This document shows, piece by piece, positions 9,362 to 21,544 of a stretch of DNA of 64,000 nucleotides (its first letter is position 1; each line of letters starts with the position of its first letter). The stretch covers positions 2,294,001-2,358,000 of the forward strand of contig JALGAS010000009.1 of the NCBI GenBank assembly GCA_023078685.1, read 5' to 3'. The translations under genes were made by a program, and so were the position numbers. Source of the stretch: Neopestalotiopsis rosae (taxonomy: Eukaryota > Ascomycota > Sordariomycetes > Amphisphaeriales > Sporocadaceae). Under the pieces are notes generated by a model. It was given only the letters and a program-made list of their open reading frames with translations. It was not told the origin of the DNA and ran no database searches.

Positions 9362-11136
9362 TTGAGAGTGGGTGAAGTACGAGGTCACAGATCAAGAAGG
9401 TGCCGACGACTTTCACCTGAATACGATACGTTGTATAGCATTCGTGCTAGGCTCGTAGTGGCTAACAATGCCATACATCACTAAAGAGGTGTATACTAAT
9501 TATGCTATAGTATTCGATAACCGAGGTATTTGACTCTAGCTCCGGCCTTCAGATGTGAACATGGGGACCGATAGTGTCTGGCATATGTGCAGCAAACATT
9601 ATAATACTGAACTTTGCAGAGTTAATAGACTTTAGACAGCTGATCGACAAGTTGAGACCGAAAAACAGCGGACTACAATTTTGTTACCTATTACCACGGT
9701 CCATTATGTCGATCTTCTTATCTGAGGATGGAATCCGACATAAGGATATAATTCCTGAACCCCATGGATAGCATGTCGTAACTCAGATACATCTGACCCG
9801 ATGACGTTGACGAATGATCGTACAGCGAGTTTGCTGCCTTCAATTTCAAGAGTCCATCATGAAGAAAAGCATAGTCGACCCAGGTTGTTGAATCCATAGT
9901 TGAAGTCCTTCTCGCGTTCGTAATTCGTTTTCAAGATTCAGTTTCGCATTTTGCAACTGAGCAACAATTTATTGATGATGAAACATGGAACAGCTTCGAT
10001 GGCTGAACTAGAATTCTCTATCAAGATAAGCCTAAAAGCTATAGTCCATTCCACTTGGCTTTGCTAACAGCAATCTTGAGGCTCTCTATTCCCTCCTAAA
10101 TCTGGTTCAGCGCTGCAATGATCCGGACTACGTTCTGGGACGGCTCGTCATTGCTGCCATTTCGAAAGGAAGAGAGACTCTGTCAGATATGCCCGGGAGA
10201 TGTCATATCGTTTTGTTTATTATTGTTTCCGTTGTCGTTATCGTCAGCCAATGCATTCCTACGACACATATCCAGGATATTCAGCTCCTGTAACACCGCT
10301 GAACCATCTGAGTCCACTGTCTCAGGCTCTGCAACGCTTGCATCTGAAGTTCCGTCCAGTTCGTCCGATGCTGGCAGTAGTTATCAGTATAACAATTCTG
10401 GTAACTACTCTTCGTTATTACTCACTATAAGAACTCAGGGTGTCTGGCGAAGGGCATATAGAACGTCTACGTCGCGTCCTTGTTCTACCTCGAAAGGCCA
10501 TCGTACTTGTTCAGAGAGTTTTGATGAGGAACTAACAGTTGTCGAAAGTGAAAGCGTGCTGAACAAGACGGGGAATGTCAGATGTATGTGTGTAGAGGCT
10601 TAACAAGCTCCGCAACGCGTAGAGTTGGATTTGGAGCTAGGCGTGGTTGACAATCATGTTCATGATCCAAAAATAGACGCCGCACGATTCATTGATTGCT
10701 ACATACTGCAATCCTTTACTACAGTAGCAAACAATCCAGCTATTCATTGAAGAAAAATACTTTTTGAAAGTCATTAAGAATTGAATTGACCAGGCTACAG
10801 CACAATACATACATGTCATGCGAACTTACGTTGCCATTTGTGGCTTTACATAGCAGATCCCATAATACTTGGGGTCCCCAGTGCTATTATGCAGTTGTGA
10901 CGGCAAGAACCCGAAAGACCCAGCGACTAACACAAAGCCCAAAATGTGTACAGTAAGGGATGTGTCGGCTTTGTAGAAGCTAAGTTATACGCAAGCATTA
11001 CTGTTTGGCTGAGGACAATGCATGCATATTATGGGGACAAAATCGTGAATACTGACATAACCATGCATCAAATACCTGTCAAGCCAAAAACGGGCAGTAT
11101 CTCACAACTGACAGTGATACAATATTGAACCGGCAA
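9362..11136. other. Gene-poor stretch
   Basis: ORFs such as 10118-10603 (+) and 10946-11128 (+) lack domains and coherent splice sites. One alternative frame around 10068-10270 contains a hydrophobic run (IVLFIIVSVVVIVSQCI) preceded by a helical stretch, which may be a relic of a membrane-protein exon, but I cannot build a gene from it. Confidence 0.4.
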
Positions 11137-11901
11137 CTATCTAAATAACATCTGATCCCTTTTAATTGCCTCCAATTTACGCTGACGCTCTGATCGTCGC
11201 GGTTCCCTTCGTTTTGCCCGACGATTCGTTACTTTGTTCTGTCGTAGAAGTCTCTGTTGGACTGGTTTATCCTCGCTACTTGCGTCGATGTCTACCAAGC
11301 GACGAACATTGTTTTCGCAAGGAACGCCGATCATCCTTCGAAAGGTTGAACAGAGATCTGAACCATCTTGAGCTAGACTAATCGAGTATATTGCCGTTTC
11401 AGCCTTCTATATCATATTAGTCCGATTGATGAGAATACTGTGAGCGTTCCCTGGCAATTCCCCGCTGAAGTCGACATTTGCAACAATATGGCATTCGTTA
11501 TCATGTATGAGTTTTTTTGTCGAGGAGTTCCTTCCATGCTCCACAATTTTTCGAAGTTCGTCAATAATCGATTGATCTCGGTCCTTGTCCTTCGCCGACG
11601 ATATAGATATGCAGAGTTCCTCGAGACCTTGCAAAGTAAGAATCACGTGTCTAACCTTAAATGCAAGGAGAGAAAAGAGTCTGTCGATGACGGCTTGATG
11701 AGAAAGCTCGGTTCCGCGTAGGGTTCTACCATCATTGAAATGCCATGCCCAGTTGTATTGGCGAATAGATATGCCAACAGATGTCTCATTTGGGTTGTCG
11801 GGGTTTGGTGCCGATCGCTTGAGAATGCCGTCTGGTATTGTCATGAAGGGCAGCCGGGGTGCCTTGCCACCAATAGATTTCATGGGGGTTCGTCGTACCA
11901 T
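11137..11901 (-). CDS. Protein with histone H3 tail-like N terminus
   Basis: The ATG at 11901 lies about 75 bp below a canonical TATAAATAG. The protein starts MVRRTPMKSIGGKAPR. This aligns with the H3 tail around K9-S10-x-G12-G13-K14-A15-P16-R17, including the invariant GGKAPR, but the H3 globular fold (helices alpha-N to alpha-3) is absent. The rest is unrelated: a probable folded domain with YNWAWHFNDGRTLRG and a helix DRLFSLLAFKVRHVILTLQG. I infer an intron (11438-11374, donor GTATTC, acceptor TCTAG) that leads in frame into a second exon, 11372-11137. That exon ends in a strongly basic stretch (RRAKRREPRRSERQRK) suited to nuclear import or nucleic-acid binding. Total about 232 residues; without the intron the product is about 164. 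Inferred role: a chromatin or histone-modifier mimic. The N-terminal similarity is seen directly; the function is speculative. Confidence 0.62.
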
Positions 11902-11970
11902 GATGAGAATACTCAAATACTGGGTAGGATAGGTAGAAAGCTAAGAGTCAGAAGAAATGTGAGCGATGGC

Positions 11971-11980
11971 TCTATTTATA
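11971..11980 (-). promoter_or_regulatory. TATA box of the H3-tail-like gene
   Basis: On the minus strand this reads TATAAATAG, an exact consensus match 70-80 bp upstream of the ATG at 11901. It supports both the strand and the start chosen for that gene. Confidence 0.6.
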
Positions 11981-12197
11981 TGTACCAAAACTCATTCGAA
12001 GCACGTGATGTTTCTCGAACATAGCCACGATCGTCGAGATCCGTTTGATGGAACATGGATTTATCAGCCAAGCTGATTACCGGCTCAATCCTACAGGATG
12101 TCGCCATCACCCGGCGAGCGCACAACCTCTCGGGAAAATGTGAACAGCCATTGGTGGAAGACCATGAGTCATGGAGCATGCCCCTGCCACAGTACGA

Positions 12198-14658
12198 TTA
12201 CGCATGAGACGAGGGTGTCCAATGCATCGGCAAGTAGGAAAGCCGAAGTTTGGAGTCGGTTCTCGTATCCTGGCCTATGAAGCTGTTTATGGATATGGAT
12301 GTTGGCCGGTGAAGTGGCATAGTGCCACCGGGGGTGGGCCTGCTTTCCTGAGTCTCAAACTGAGCGAATGGCTTCAACCGGAATTGCACCGCGTTTATTA
12401 AACTCTCGAGATCTCCATTCGGAAATGACATTCTAAGGCGGTGCAAGTATTTGACTCTCTATTTCGTTCGATAGGTCTCTGCGGCTTCCACGGCTTTTTG
12501 ACGAACAAGTTGTTCTCATCGTTGCTATTGCTGCGTCTTCACCGCGTGGCGCTTGAACTCGACATTGCTATGTCTGAGCTTCCTACAATCCACGGGAGCA
12601 GGTATGTAGGATCAATTGCCCGGCCTGTATAATAGAAACCAATTTTTGCATGTGGGGCAGAGACGACTTCGGCATCCATGCAAAATCCGGAAACAAAGAC
12701 TTGTTACCATATGATATCGTCCGTACCACGAGCATCATAATACTCGGTTATTTTCAATTCCTGTTCCTTGTTCTGAGATGACAGCTCTTTATCGATAAGC
12801 TCGACGAAATATGTTTTTCTCTCCATGCCCAAGTTATATTTATGAACGCCAAGGGACTTTTCTTGCATCTGTTGGTCACCTACGGGGTATGGTGCAAGCA
12901 ATGCGCCCGCACTTTGCATATGTATTTAAATATAGGGCTGCCATTTGTACTCCAGCATACAACTCAAAATGCATTTTGATAAAGTCGCATCTCTTCCAAT
13001 CTCTCAACACAATTCGCAACTTGATGCAAATGATCTTCAGGCTCTCGAATGCATCTCTTATCATTTCCAAATTGTCCATTACATCAGTGCTTTCTCCCCT
13101 AGAAGAAACGCTTTCGCCATCGCCGCTGTCCTCCGAATTGTCGTCAGGGTTTCATCGGCAATGAAATCCGCGAGGCTTTCTCCATTGTCGGAGCCGTCTG
13201 CAGATCTTTCTGACGGGTCTGATTCGATGGCATCGTCGCTGTACTCTTCGACTCCTCGACGATATATGTTAGTTAGGCTCAATCATAATCTTTCAAGAAG
13301 TCACCTCGAAACACACTGTACGCCGGAACAGAGTCTGTCCTTGTAAACTGCAATGAATCGGCATTAGGCATCGTGTCAATGCTTGTGATGTCTTGTCCAG
13401 ATGATTGAATAGAGGTAGTTGTATGTGACGAAAATTCAGGTCGACGAGATCTACAGTATCATTTATGTAATACTATGGCGATATGTATGAATTCTGAATC
13501 CAAATGTCCTGATTCAGCCCTGTATACTCAACACAACGAAGCAGCATAATAAGTCCATTAAGTTTTAGATCGTCCCCCTTCTCCATTTTCGGACTATTCA
13601 AGTTATCTCCCGCTCGAAGTGAATGTATTTGAACCCTTGTGGTATTAATAGTGCCCAGGTCAAGCGTCATACTCATATCCTGCTATGTGATGCACAAAGC
13701 ATCATTGCCGTACAGTACCTGCCACGATGTTTGGAGCTCTCCCGAATGCAATCAGCTCGATACTCACTCTTTTTGTCTCGTTGTCTCCACGTCCAAGGCT
13801 CTTGAAACGTCTAGTCCTACCCAATTCAGAGAATGTCTCGTATACTGGTCCATCCTCTCGACTATTTTACCCGTCAAATCGCTCCTTCAATCAATGCTGA
13901 ACGTCATCCCTTTGTATGGTCTCCTGCGCACTGCTCTTATGTTTTCTTTGCTCCTCACTGGGCCATAAAAGATGGCGCAATAGCCAGGTGTCAAACCCGG
14001 GATTGCCAAGCTTAGGTCGCAAGTATTCCAACATCCTCAGGTCTCGGCAAAGGCAACGTCACGTCAGTCACGGCACGTCGGAACGGAAATTATCATTTGC
14101 GGTCATGTTGGCATGGGCAACATCTGTCCAAATTCAGTCAGAGGTTTTTGAAGAGGTTACCCTGAAAAATCCAGAAGGCTAGGTCTGAGGAGAGCGATCT
14201 GAAGGCACACGAATCATCGATATAGACTTCCTGGCTATGGTTGGTGATTAAAATCTATGACTTGGATGTAGCAGACTGCCTCAGAGCTCATCATCTTCTG
14301 AATGTGTATAGACATGCCCTACAGCCAAGACTCTTTCCTTGAGGCCACGATTGCCCTCATGCGTTCTTCGTCCCTCGAGATGAAGCCTGAATTGGTTTTG
14401 TGCTGTGATGGCGCGGATGAATCCGTACTTCCTCGGTTGTCGTCAAGAACAATAGAGGTATATCCGATGCATCCAAAAAGCAATAAGAGGCTTTTCACCT
14501 TGATAAGCCCCGGTAGTTGCTCCACCGGACAATTTTTCAGTTGCTTGGTTCTGAGCTGGGACAGGAGTTGAGTCCGACATGGTACAAGTTTCGTTGTTTT
14601 GCATGTCGAAGAACTCCTTCATTTCGGGTTTGTCCCGGAGACGTCTCCGAATATCCAT
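12198..14658 (-). pseudogene. Decayed multi-exon gene, unrecognised
   Basis: Protein-like sequence appears on the minus strand in a sequence of frames. A start at 14658 (MDIRRRLRDKPEMKEFF) splices through a GTGAAA donor to GSTDSSAPSQHK. Further blocks follow: YETFSELGRTRRFKSLGRGD near 13830; DLKLNGLIMLLRCVEYTG near 13550; SIQSSGQDITSIDTMPNA near 13390. A good 50 bp intron (branch CTAACTAAC) leads to an acidic region ending ESLADFIADE near 13160. Just after it the frame shifts and continues in DNSEDSGDGES and DNLEMIRDAFESLKI. Another shift near 12910 leads to MERKTYFVELIDKELSSQNK. Later pieces (IGFYYTGRAIDPTYLLPWIV, MSFPNGDLESLINAVQ) extend to 12198. At least two frameshifts are needed. The long acidic, low-complexity middle suggests a nuclear protein, but I recognise no domain. 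Exon borders are approximate. Confidence 0.5.
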
Positions 14659-16402
14659 TCACATGGGTGCAGAGAGTCAAAATAATTTAACTAGAACTAC
14701 CGCAGTTATGGCACTTTGCCTCTAATTAGTTCCTATGCAATGGCCCACTAGCTGCCTCGGCAATGCTCCACCGCGATCCGCCTTTTTGACTTTCGCGTTT
14801 ACGGGTTTCGGTGTTCGGGCGGATTTAACATTATAATTGAATGTTTTCATTCGGCATTATTTACATCAGCGTTGGCTTTCATGCAAGTCAAATTGCTTGG
14901 TTGAGAAACGATGTAATCGGATATTATGTACCGCGGGCGTGCCAGGATAGTATACGCGCGATCATTCTTCTAGTTAGTGGATCATATGACGTTAATCCGC
15001 TTTAATATCGCCGTTGCTATCTCCAGTTAACGACGAAAAGACTTTAAGCTTTCATCGTAAGTAACAGGTAGATTGGTCATGCAGTTCGTGTTTGCATTTG
15101 CCTCTGGAAGCGACATGTCATAATAGCCAGTCTCTGATCCTGGCATCGCAACTGGTGTGACCTGTTTGTAAAGGAGATTCGATTCCTGACTAGTGCCTTA
15201 TGTAGGGCGAAGCTGTGAGGCTTAGGGATTCCGCACGCTTGTGAGCGTCCCGTGCGGACCGCTGTTTTGCTTCATCGTAATTTACTCCAATTGTGCCTAG
15301 GATTTCTTTTGTTGCTTATACGTGACATATCAAATGAAGGAAGTCATAAAAAATGGGTACTGTAAATAAAAAAGAAGAAGACAAAAGCCCGCAGTAGCTA
15401 CTAAGATGTTTATTATTTATTGTTCCTGTATGGTCTTGAAGCATGAGTCATTGCCCTGCTAAAGTAGGCAGCCTTGACTGGTGAGCCGGATGATTGAGCG
15501 CTACTCGTTGGTATAATTAGGCATCTATTCATTCTGATTGTCGAGTATGACTCATCCTGGGCCGCGCTTAATATCGTATTAGATACTGAATAGTTTATAG
15601 TCGTTTGCGTTGAACTTAGAAGCGATAAACGATACCGAGGAGGAAGAATGGGCTATTGGACATGAGGAGTTAAACGACAAATTGCTGCTTGAGTGGGGGA
15701 GGGGTAGGTAGGGTACATAGCGTCCTAGTGGTAATGCGGGAACCCTAAATCAGACCGTCGAACGGGCGCAACATGATCTAGAGAGCCCAGCTCCTAGCTC
15801 AGGCGCTTCGTAGTCTAAACACGCCGTAGCTTAAGGCTCATCCAGAACCTTGATTTGCATGTAGTAGCTGTAAAGCAACTCCTACATTGGGCCTATAAAA
15901 TCTCGAGAAATGTTACTCATCATAGCGTAGCTCAGCGGGCGAACCACTGATTTTGAGCGGGTTCTTTGTAGCCAGCATTGGCATTGCAATGTGCCTATGT
16001 ACTACTGTGCAATGCCTTTACTTTTGCGACCAACCGTTCAACTTGCCATAAGGCGTGATGGGCTGGGCCCCTACTGGTGCGCAGCCCAGAGGCCTTTTCA
16101 CTTGGCGGCCTAATCGTCTATACTTTTCGCTAGGCTCCAGGCTCGTCGCTGATGCCGATCTCGACTCCTCTTTAGACTGGCTCGACCGCTGAATCCCAAC
16201 TAGACCAGGGTCGTGCCACATTCCGTCGCGAGTCAACCCCCCTGTCTGACAACCCCCACAATCACAAGGAGTCTTTCTCATAGAACATTAATCAAGGAGA
16301 CGTCCACTCCGCCGCTTTCCTCCATATACTTTACCCACACGCCCGGCTCCGCACAATCGAGTCTCTGCTCTGGTCAACCACTGCAGCAGAAACGCCAAGA
16401 GA
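14659..16402. other. Long intergenic stretch
   Basis: No gene is supported. Points of note are a hairpin at 15231-15257 and an A-box-like motif TAGCTCAGCGGG at about 15930 without a matching B box. The last ~100 bp before 16403 is probably the 5' leader of the double-cluster regulator. Confidence 0.45.
15231..15257. repeat. Short hairpin
   Basis: CCGCACG pairs with CGTGCGG across a 13-base loop that itself contains an alternative ACGCT/AGCGT pairing. It may be a chance fold; no gene boundary is near. Confidence 0.4.
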
Positions 16403-19400
16403 ATGAAGCGAGCCAAGACCTTGACGTCCAGCAAAGCTGCACTCGATATGTTGGTGTCCCCATCTTCAGCACCGCCAAGGTCCGCCACTACTACCCTTTC
16501 AACGGCAACGAGAAACACAGCATCCACGTCCGCCGCCCCCGTCACCAAGAGACGCCGCAACAATCCCGATGAATGCTGTATTACTTGCAAATTGAGAAAG
16601 GTAAGCCAAATACACATGATATCGGGTTATTGCCTTTCCATCACCTTTCTTTTTATCACAAACCGGACTCTTCCTTATTCTTCTTCCCTCGCTCCAAATC
16701 TTTTCAGAAAAAAAAGGGATCAGAAGACAGGGTCAAATGATTCGCCGCTACAAACGCGCGGGAGCTCTGACACTGATCTATTTCAGGTAAAATGCAGCGG
16801 TAAATCGGGCGACAATCCATGTGACAACTGTTGCAGGTTAAAACTAAAGTGCAGCTTCGTCCATGCCGTTGACGGATCAACCTCTTTCGGTATTTGAGTC
16901 CCGATGCCAACACGATTTTATATAGGTACACTTGCTGACCCAATACCAACCTTGAAGACAAGAAAGCCAGACTTAAACCTAATGGTACGATCACCGAAGC
17001 TGGGACGCTACGGAAGCGTGCGCAAAGAGGTTAGTATTTATGTATTCGCACTACGCTGACAACCTCTTCTCTTTTCGTATTGGCCAATATCGAATGATGT
17101 CTGACCATAAGTAAACAGCCTGTCAGAAATGCCATACTCACAAGACAAAATGCAGTGGCGATCTGCCCAAGTGTGCGCGATGTCAGCTCAACGAGTTTCC
17201 ATGCGAGTATACACCATCCAAAAGGAAGTTTGCGAATTTGCCCGGCCAACCTGATGCATCTGATACTCCGGCTCCACAAATAGTCCGAACGGCATCGAGC
17301 GACGACGGCAGTGACAAGGAGATGTTCAACTACCAAGCCACTGCAGTGTTGGACAATGTCCTTGCTCCAAGCCCAAGTGTACAGTCAGTAGCTCGGTGAG
17401 ACTTCTGCTGCCATCCGAACTATCCGCTAACGGTCAACTCTAGGGACCAGCTCCTCAAGAGAGATTTGATATTGAAGCATGTCGACATGTATTTTGAACA
17501 GTTGTTCCATATGCCGTGTATGGGCTTCTTGCATCCCGGTACTATTTATCGTTTGATTGAGCGGGACGAAGTTCCGCCTCCACTCGCAGCGGGGATATGT
17601 TCCATTACAGCCGACTTCGTCTCTCCTGGCCCTGCCGGCCGTGCTTTTGCCCTTCAGTGTAATGAGCAGCTGGAATTATTTGTGTTTCGCAACTGCGAAT
17701 TCATGACGAGAGATCACCTTGTTTACCACCTGCTCGCGGTCCTATACAACTGGATATCGGGCTCCCTGGCCAAGGTCTGGATGTGGACGGCGACTGCCAG
17801 CAGATTGATCAAATATCTGCAACTCAACCGTGAACCTGAACTACAGTCATCGCAAGAGACCTACGCCGAGCAGGAAATTGGAAGACGAAGTGTCTGGCAG
17901 ATATACATCATTGACCATTTCCTATCTGGAAGGCATGGCGAGTACCTGCTACTGCCATCATCATCAATTCAGTTACGGCTGCCATGCTCGGATCAGGTAT
18001 TCCGAGATGAACAACCCTCTACCATGGATACGCTCGACAATGTCCCAAGTATACGGCCAAGTCCTGGCGACAATAGTCTCGATGCTTTCCATGTCAGGTT
18101 GCTCACAATACGCAGCCAACTATTACAGTAAGCTTTTATTTATGTCATTTGTGTGGTTATTGATACGAATAGGGACCCACACATCTCCGCGAAGGTTGCT
18201 AACTTGAGTGCGCAGTGCTACAAACCGACTCACGAACTCCTCGCGGGGCCATTCTTCTGACAACATATGCTCTGAGCCGTTCATGGAGCATGTTAATCAG
18301 TATCAAACTGCCCTCTATCGATTTTCTGACTCACTTCCGAAACACCTCAAATTGTCTGTGGCCAATATCGATGCACATATTCTTCGACCAGATCGTCTAA
18401 GCTATACCATGTTATGTACGTGGTATTGTCAGACTCATATAGATCTTCACTCCTTTTCAATACACGCACTCAAAACTCCAACTGACGAGGATATCATACC
18501 ATGTGATTCCTTTCTACGCTCCAAACGAGAATTTCTTTTCCGCTCACAGCAGCAGGCCGTATCATACGCCATTTGTCTTTCACAGACGTGGGTGTACAGT
18601 GTGCAAGCTATCAAAAGAAGTCCATCGGCTGCCCTGAAAAGAGGCCTCGTTACAGTCGACTGGATGGTGGGAGCTTGTACAGTCAACGTCGTGGAAATCC
18701 TCTTAACGGCAAGAAAATACAAACTTTACGATATTTTCCATGGCAATACTACTGCCCCAATGGTAGGCAAATTACGTAATAAGTTCATCAAAGGGGGACG
18801 TGATGCTAACGCATTTACTTAGTGTTCACGAAAACTTCTCGACGATGGCTTCCTCGCAAGACTTATCTCAAAGATAGTTGAGCTGGTAAAAACTGTGGCC
18901 GAGTTTCTGCCTCGGCTCCAGCACTATGTAAGTGATCCTGACTGATTATGCTATGCCGTGGCTAATTGCACCCAAAGGGAAACGTCATTCAAGAGAAAAT
19001 AAAGACGTTCGAAGCGGATATGATTAGTTGCAATCACCCAGAGCCTGCCAACGCCAAATATAATGGGCCAACTTCAAGTCCCACATATCTTCCAGAAATT
19101 GACAATATGGTAGTACCACAGGCGCAGGTGGAAGTAAAAGTTCCACCAAAGAGCTTGTCAGACTCGGCATCCATTTCGGAAAAGCCTCTGAGGAAGAATC
19201 CAAACTCCTTTGAGCAGGGTGCGGATCTCAATGGCGTAATTTCATTTGCGGATATACCAGTTATGCCCTACTGTCTCCAGCAAGCTCAAGATACATCTTC
19301 AGATAGTCCGTCCGCTCTATCAACCACCGGGGATTTGAACCCGATCCACTTTATGGATTATTCAGCACAACAACCGTTCAGTTCATCGATAACATCAAAC

Positions 19401-19664
19401 ATCGGCCCGGTATACGAGACGGTCCTGAGACCTGCCTGGCCAGTCGATGAACCGATGCATAATATAACGCTTGGTACAGCCACGTACACTCATGGTTTTA
19501 TTACCGAAGGCCCCCAGAGCGACATGCGGACGGCAATAACACCATATCATAGTGACGAAGATATCCTTGTGACTTTTGGGACACCTCATACTTTTCCGAA
19601 CGACGAGCAGCATCACTCGCTGTTGGTGCAGCAGCCAATAAGAGACCCGCATTACTATACTTGA
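16403..19664 (+). CDS. Transcription factor with two Zn2Cys6 clusters
   Basis: Eight exons join in frame: 16403-16600, 16787-16889, 16958-17029, 17119-17395, 17444-18127, 18216-18762, 18823-18927 and 18978-19664. They encode about 890 residues with no lesion. The first cluster is split by intron 1 (CCITCKLRK, then VKCSGKSGDNPCDNCCRLKL and KC). Shortly after a basic linker (GTLRKRAQR) a second cluster follows (ACQKCHTHKTKCSGDLPKC, ARC, FPCEY). Downstream lies a Fungal_trans-type middle region, with KHVDMYFEQLFHMPCMGFLH at its start and WMWTATASRLIKYLQLNREP near residue 330. The C-terminal third is a low-complexity Ser/Pro/Thr-rich region suited to activation. Zn2Cys6 proteins normally carry one cluster, so tandem clusters mark a distinct subfamily of nuclear regulators. 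Target genes are unknown. Intron 1 (186 bp) is longer than the others and could hide another small exon. Confidence 0.88.
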
Positions 19665-19923
19665 AATACAAGTTCCCATAGTGATGGTAAGCTCCATCAA
19701 GCGCAAGGCATGTAGGCTTCAGGAGCATCCGTGATGAGACTGCGGGTTCCGGCAGTCAGAGCAATATTCGGTCGTGGCTTGGTCCGTAGGGGCCACGAGC
19801 CGTTGCACTATATGTACCATAGAACAGCATACCAACGATGACTTAGCCAAGGATCGATCACCATGAGGCTATAGCATGGTCCTCTCGACTCCATAGGGCC
19901 TGGTAGATAAGCTGTACCTATGA

Positions 19924-20395
19924 TTACTCAAGCTCGAAGTTCAGCAAATGACTAACGCTGCACGCGTCGTTCCGGCGTTCCACACATTCGCTTCGCTCTC
20001 GCTTACTCTTGTAGCGTCGATCGTGCAGTACAGCATAACCGTAAGGTTCGAATGCGTTGTATTCCCCGTGCTCGGCGATCGCACATTTGTGGGCTGACTC
20101 GTCGGAGGAGTACGTGCAACATCTGCATACGATGCTTAAGGGCTTGTTTGTGCACTTACGATAAGTGCCTGGCAGGCCTTTAATCTCGCACAATTCTCCT
20201 CGTACGCTTTTGAGTTCAGTTGTCAACCGTTGCACCTGACTCTGTAGAGCAAGAATCACTTTGTTCGTTTCCTTCACTTGTGGTGCTGACAGTGCCAGCA
20301 TGTCCAGCACTCCCAGTGGGATTTTCCCTATCCTGCCTTGACCGACATCTCCATGGCTAACTATTCGGTTTTTAGTTCGTTGTAACGCCTACGAT
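19924..20395 (-). CDS. Coiled-coil protein with conserved Cys-rich C terminus
   Basis: A single open frame begins after a TAG acceptor near 20390 and runs to the stop at 19924, about 155 residues. It holds a helical stretch IGKIPLGVLDMLALSAPQVK and a clear heptad coil (ILALQSQVQRLTTELKSVR). It is followed by a compact basic, Cys-containing region (CRCCTYSSDESAHKC, then CVERRNDACSVSHLLNFELE at the end). The upstream exon(s) lie somewhere in 20396-20563, where a low-complexity Ala/Thr ORF is present, but I cannot fix the joint. No enzyme motif is seen; it is perhaps a structural or nuclear protein. Confidence 0.5.
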
Positions 20396-20563
20396 ACTTC
20401 GTCTTGTAGTTCTTGCCGCCGCCGCAGTGGCCGTCGTCGCGATCGAATCCGACGCCCCCACCCCGATCTCCGCATCCACGTAGGCTGCCATTTTTAGTTC
20501 CCGCACCTCGCATCTTCCAACCACGCGTGTCGAATCAACCACTTGAATCAACCATTGCTCCAA

Positions 20564-21544
20564 TAATTGTCTCTATAGAACAAAACAACGCCAAAAGTCC
20601 CGTTTCGATAGGGCATTGCCGAATCTCAGTAGATGCCGCAACATGGCAGGTTACTGCCCCTATCAAGGTTCTACCAATTTACCAGCGCTGAGGATATAAC
20701 CGGCGCACAGGACATCACCAAGGAGAACATCGTAGGCGTGGACCGAAGGTACTAGCTTACCCACTCTCGTGTCTAATGACAAATGCTTTCGGTACGTGTA
20801 ATAATCACCATGAGCAGACCTGATGGGACATGCTAATCCGCGTTGCGAATAACATGTTCGTTCTGGATTATGTACCAGAGTAATTCCTGTACGGATGGGC
20901 ACAATATAGTATTGTTGTTTTCACGGCTTGGTGGGTGATGAAATTGTACTGCTTCTTGGCCGTGCCTTGAAAGATATGGCACTACAATGTTATTCCGATT
21001 ACGCACTGGCAAGTTCAAGATTGACCGTCCTATCGTAGGAGCAAGAGCAGGATGATGATCTCAAGAAGGGTGTTATTGACGAGTCGGGGCACAGCGACGG
21101 TGCCTTACTTGTGCAGACTCGCAACTTTGCTCAGGCAAATAAGACGCAGGCAATAGGTTCATCAGTACACTAGACAGATGGTGTGCCGCTTTAGCCAGCT
21201 TCAGCAGTATTGGGATCCACGGAAATCAATCAAGCTTGAAAGCCAATGAAACTTAAAAGTGTTCCTGCCTCCATTCGGATGCATTTTTAGCTGTCTTAAA
21301 GCATGCAAATGCCTTTGTCGGCGTCTGATTGGGGGCTTCGCCAATTGGGAGCAATACACTGCTTCCAGTGGCGGCTACTTATAAGGCAGGCGCTACCTGT
21401 GGCCTGAGGCATGGGATTTCAAGCCGGATAACATAGTCTAGGGGTACACAGTTTAAGCTCGAATAGGAGAGCACCACCGCGTTCAACACTAATTATATAC
21501 GGCTATTTGCGCTGGAATTGGCAACATACTTTCAAACATCGCAT
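20564..21544. other. Intergenic, no supported gene
   Basis: Short ORFs only (20663-20902, 20833-21018), without recognisable features. The region separates the coiled-coil gene from the 3' end of the laccase fragment. Confidence 0.45.

Noticed and set aside
10118..10603. 161-residue plus-strand ORF
   Set aside because: Serine-rich translation without domains; a different frame across the same DNA looks slightly more protein-like, so this frame is probably chance.
11166..11381. Plus-strand ORF MPPIYADALIV...
   Set aside because: It is antisense to the basic second exon of the H3-tail-like gene, which is supported by frame continuity across the inferred intron.
12945..13346. 133-residue plus-strand ORF downstream of a TATTTAAATATAG element
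   Set aside because: The minus strand of the same DNA carries a better case: an acidic domain, a good intron with CTAACTAAC branch site, and continuation on both sides.
19318..19345. tRNA-like GGGGATTTGAACCCG
   Set aside because: It lies within the coding C-terminal exon of the dual zinc-cluster gene, and no acceptor stem or A box is present.
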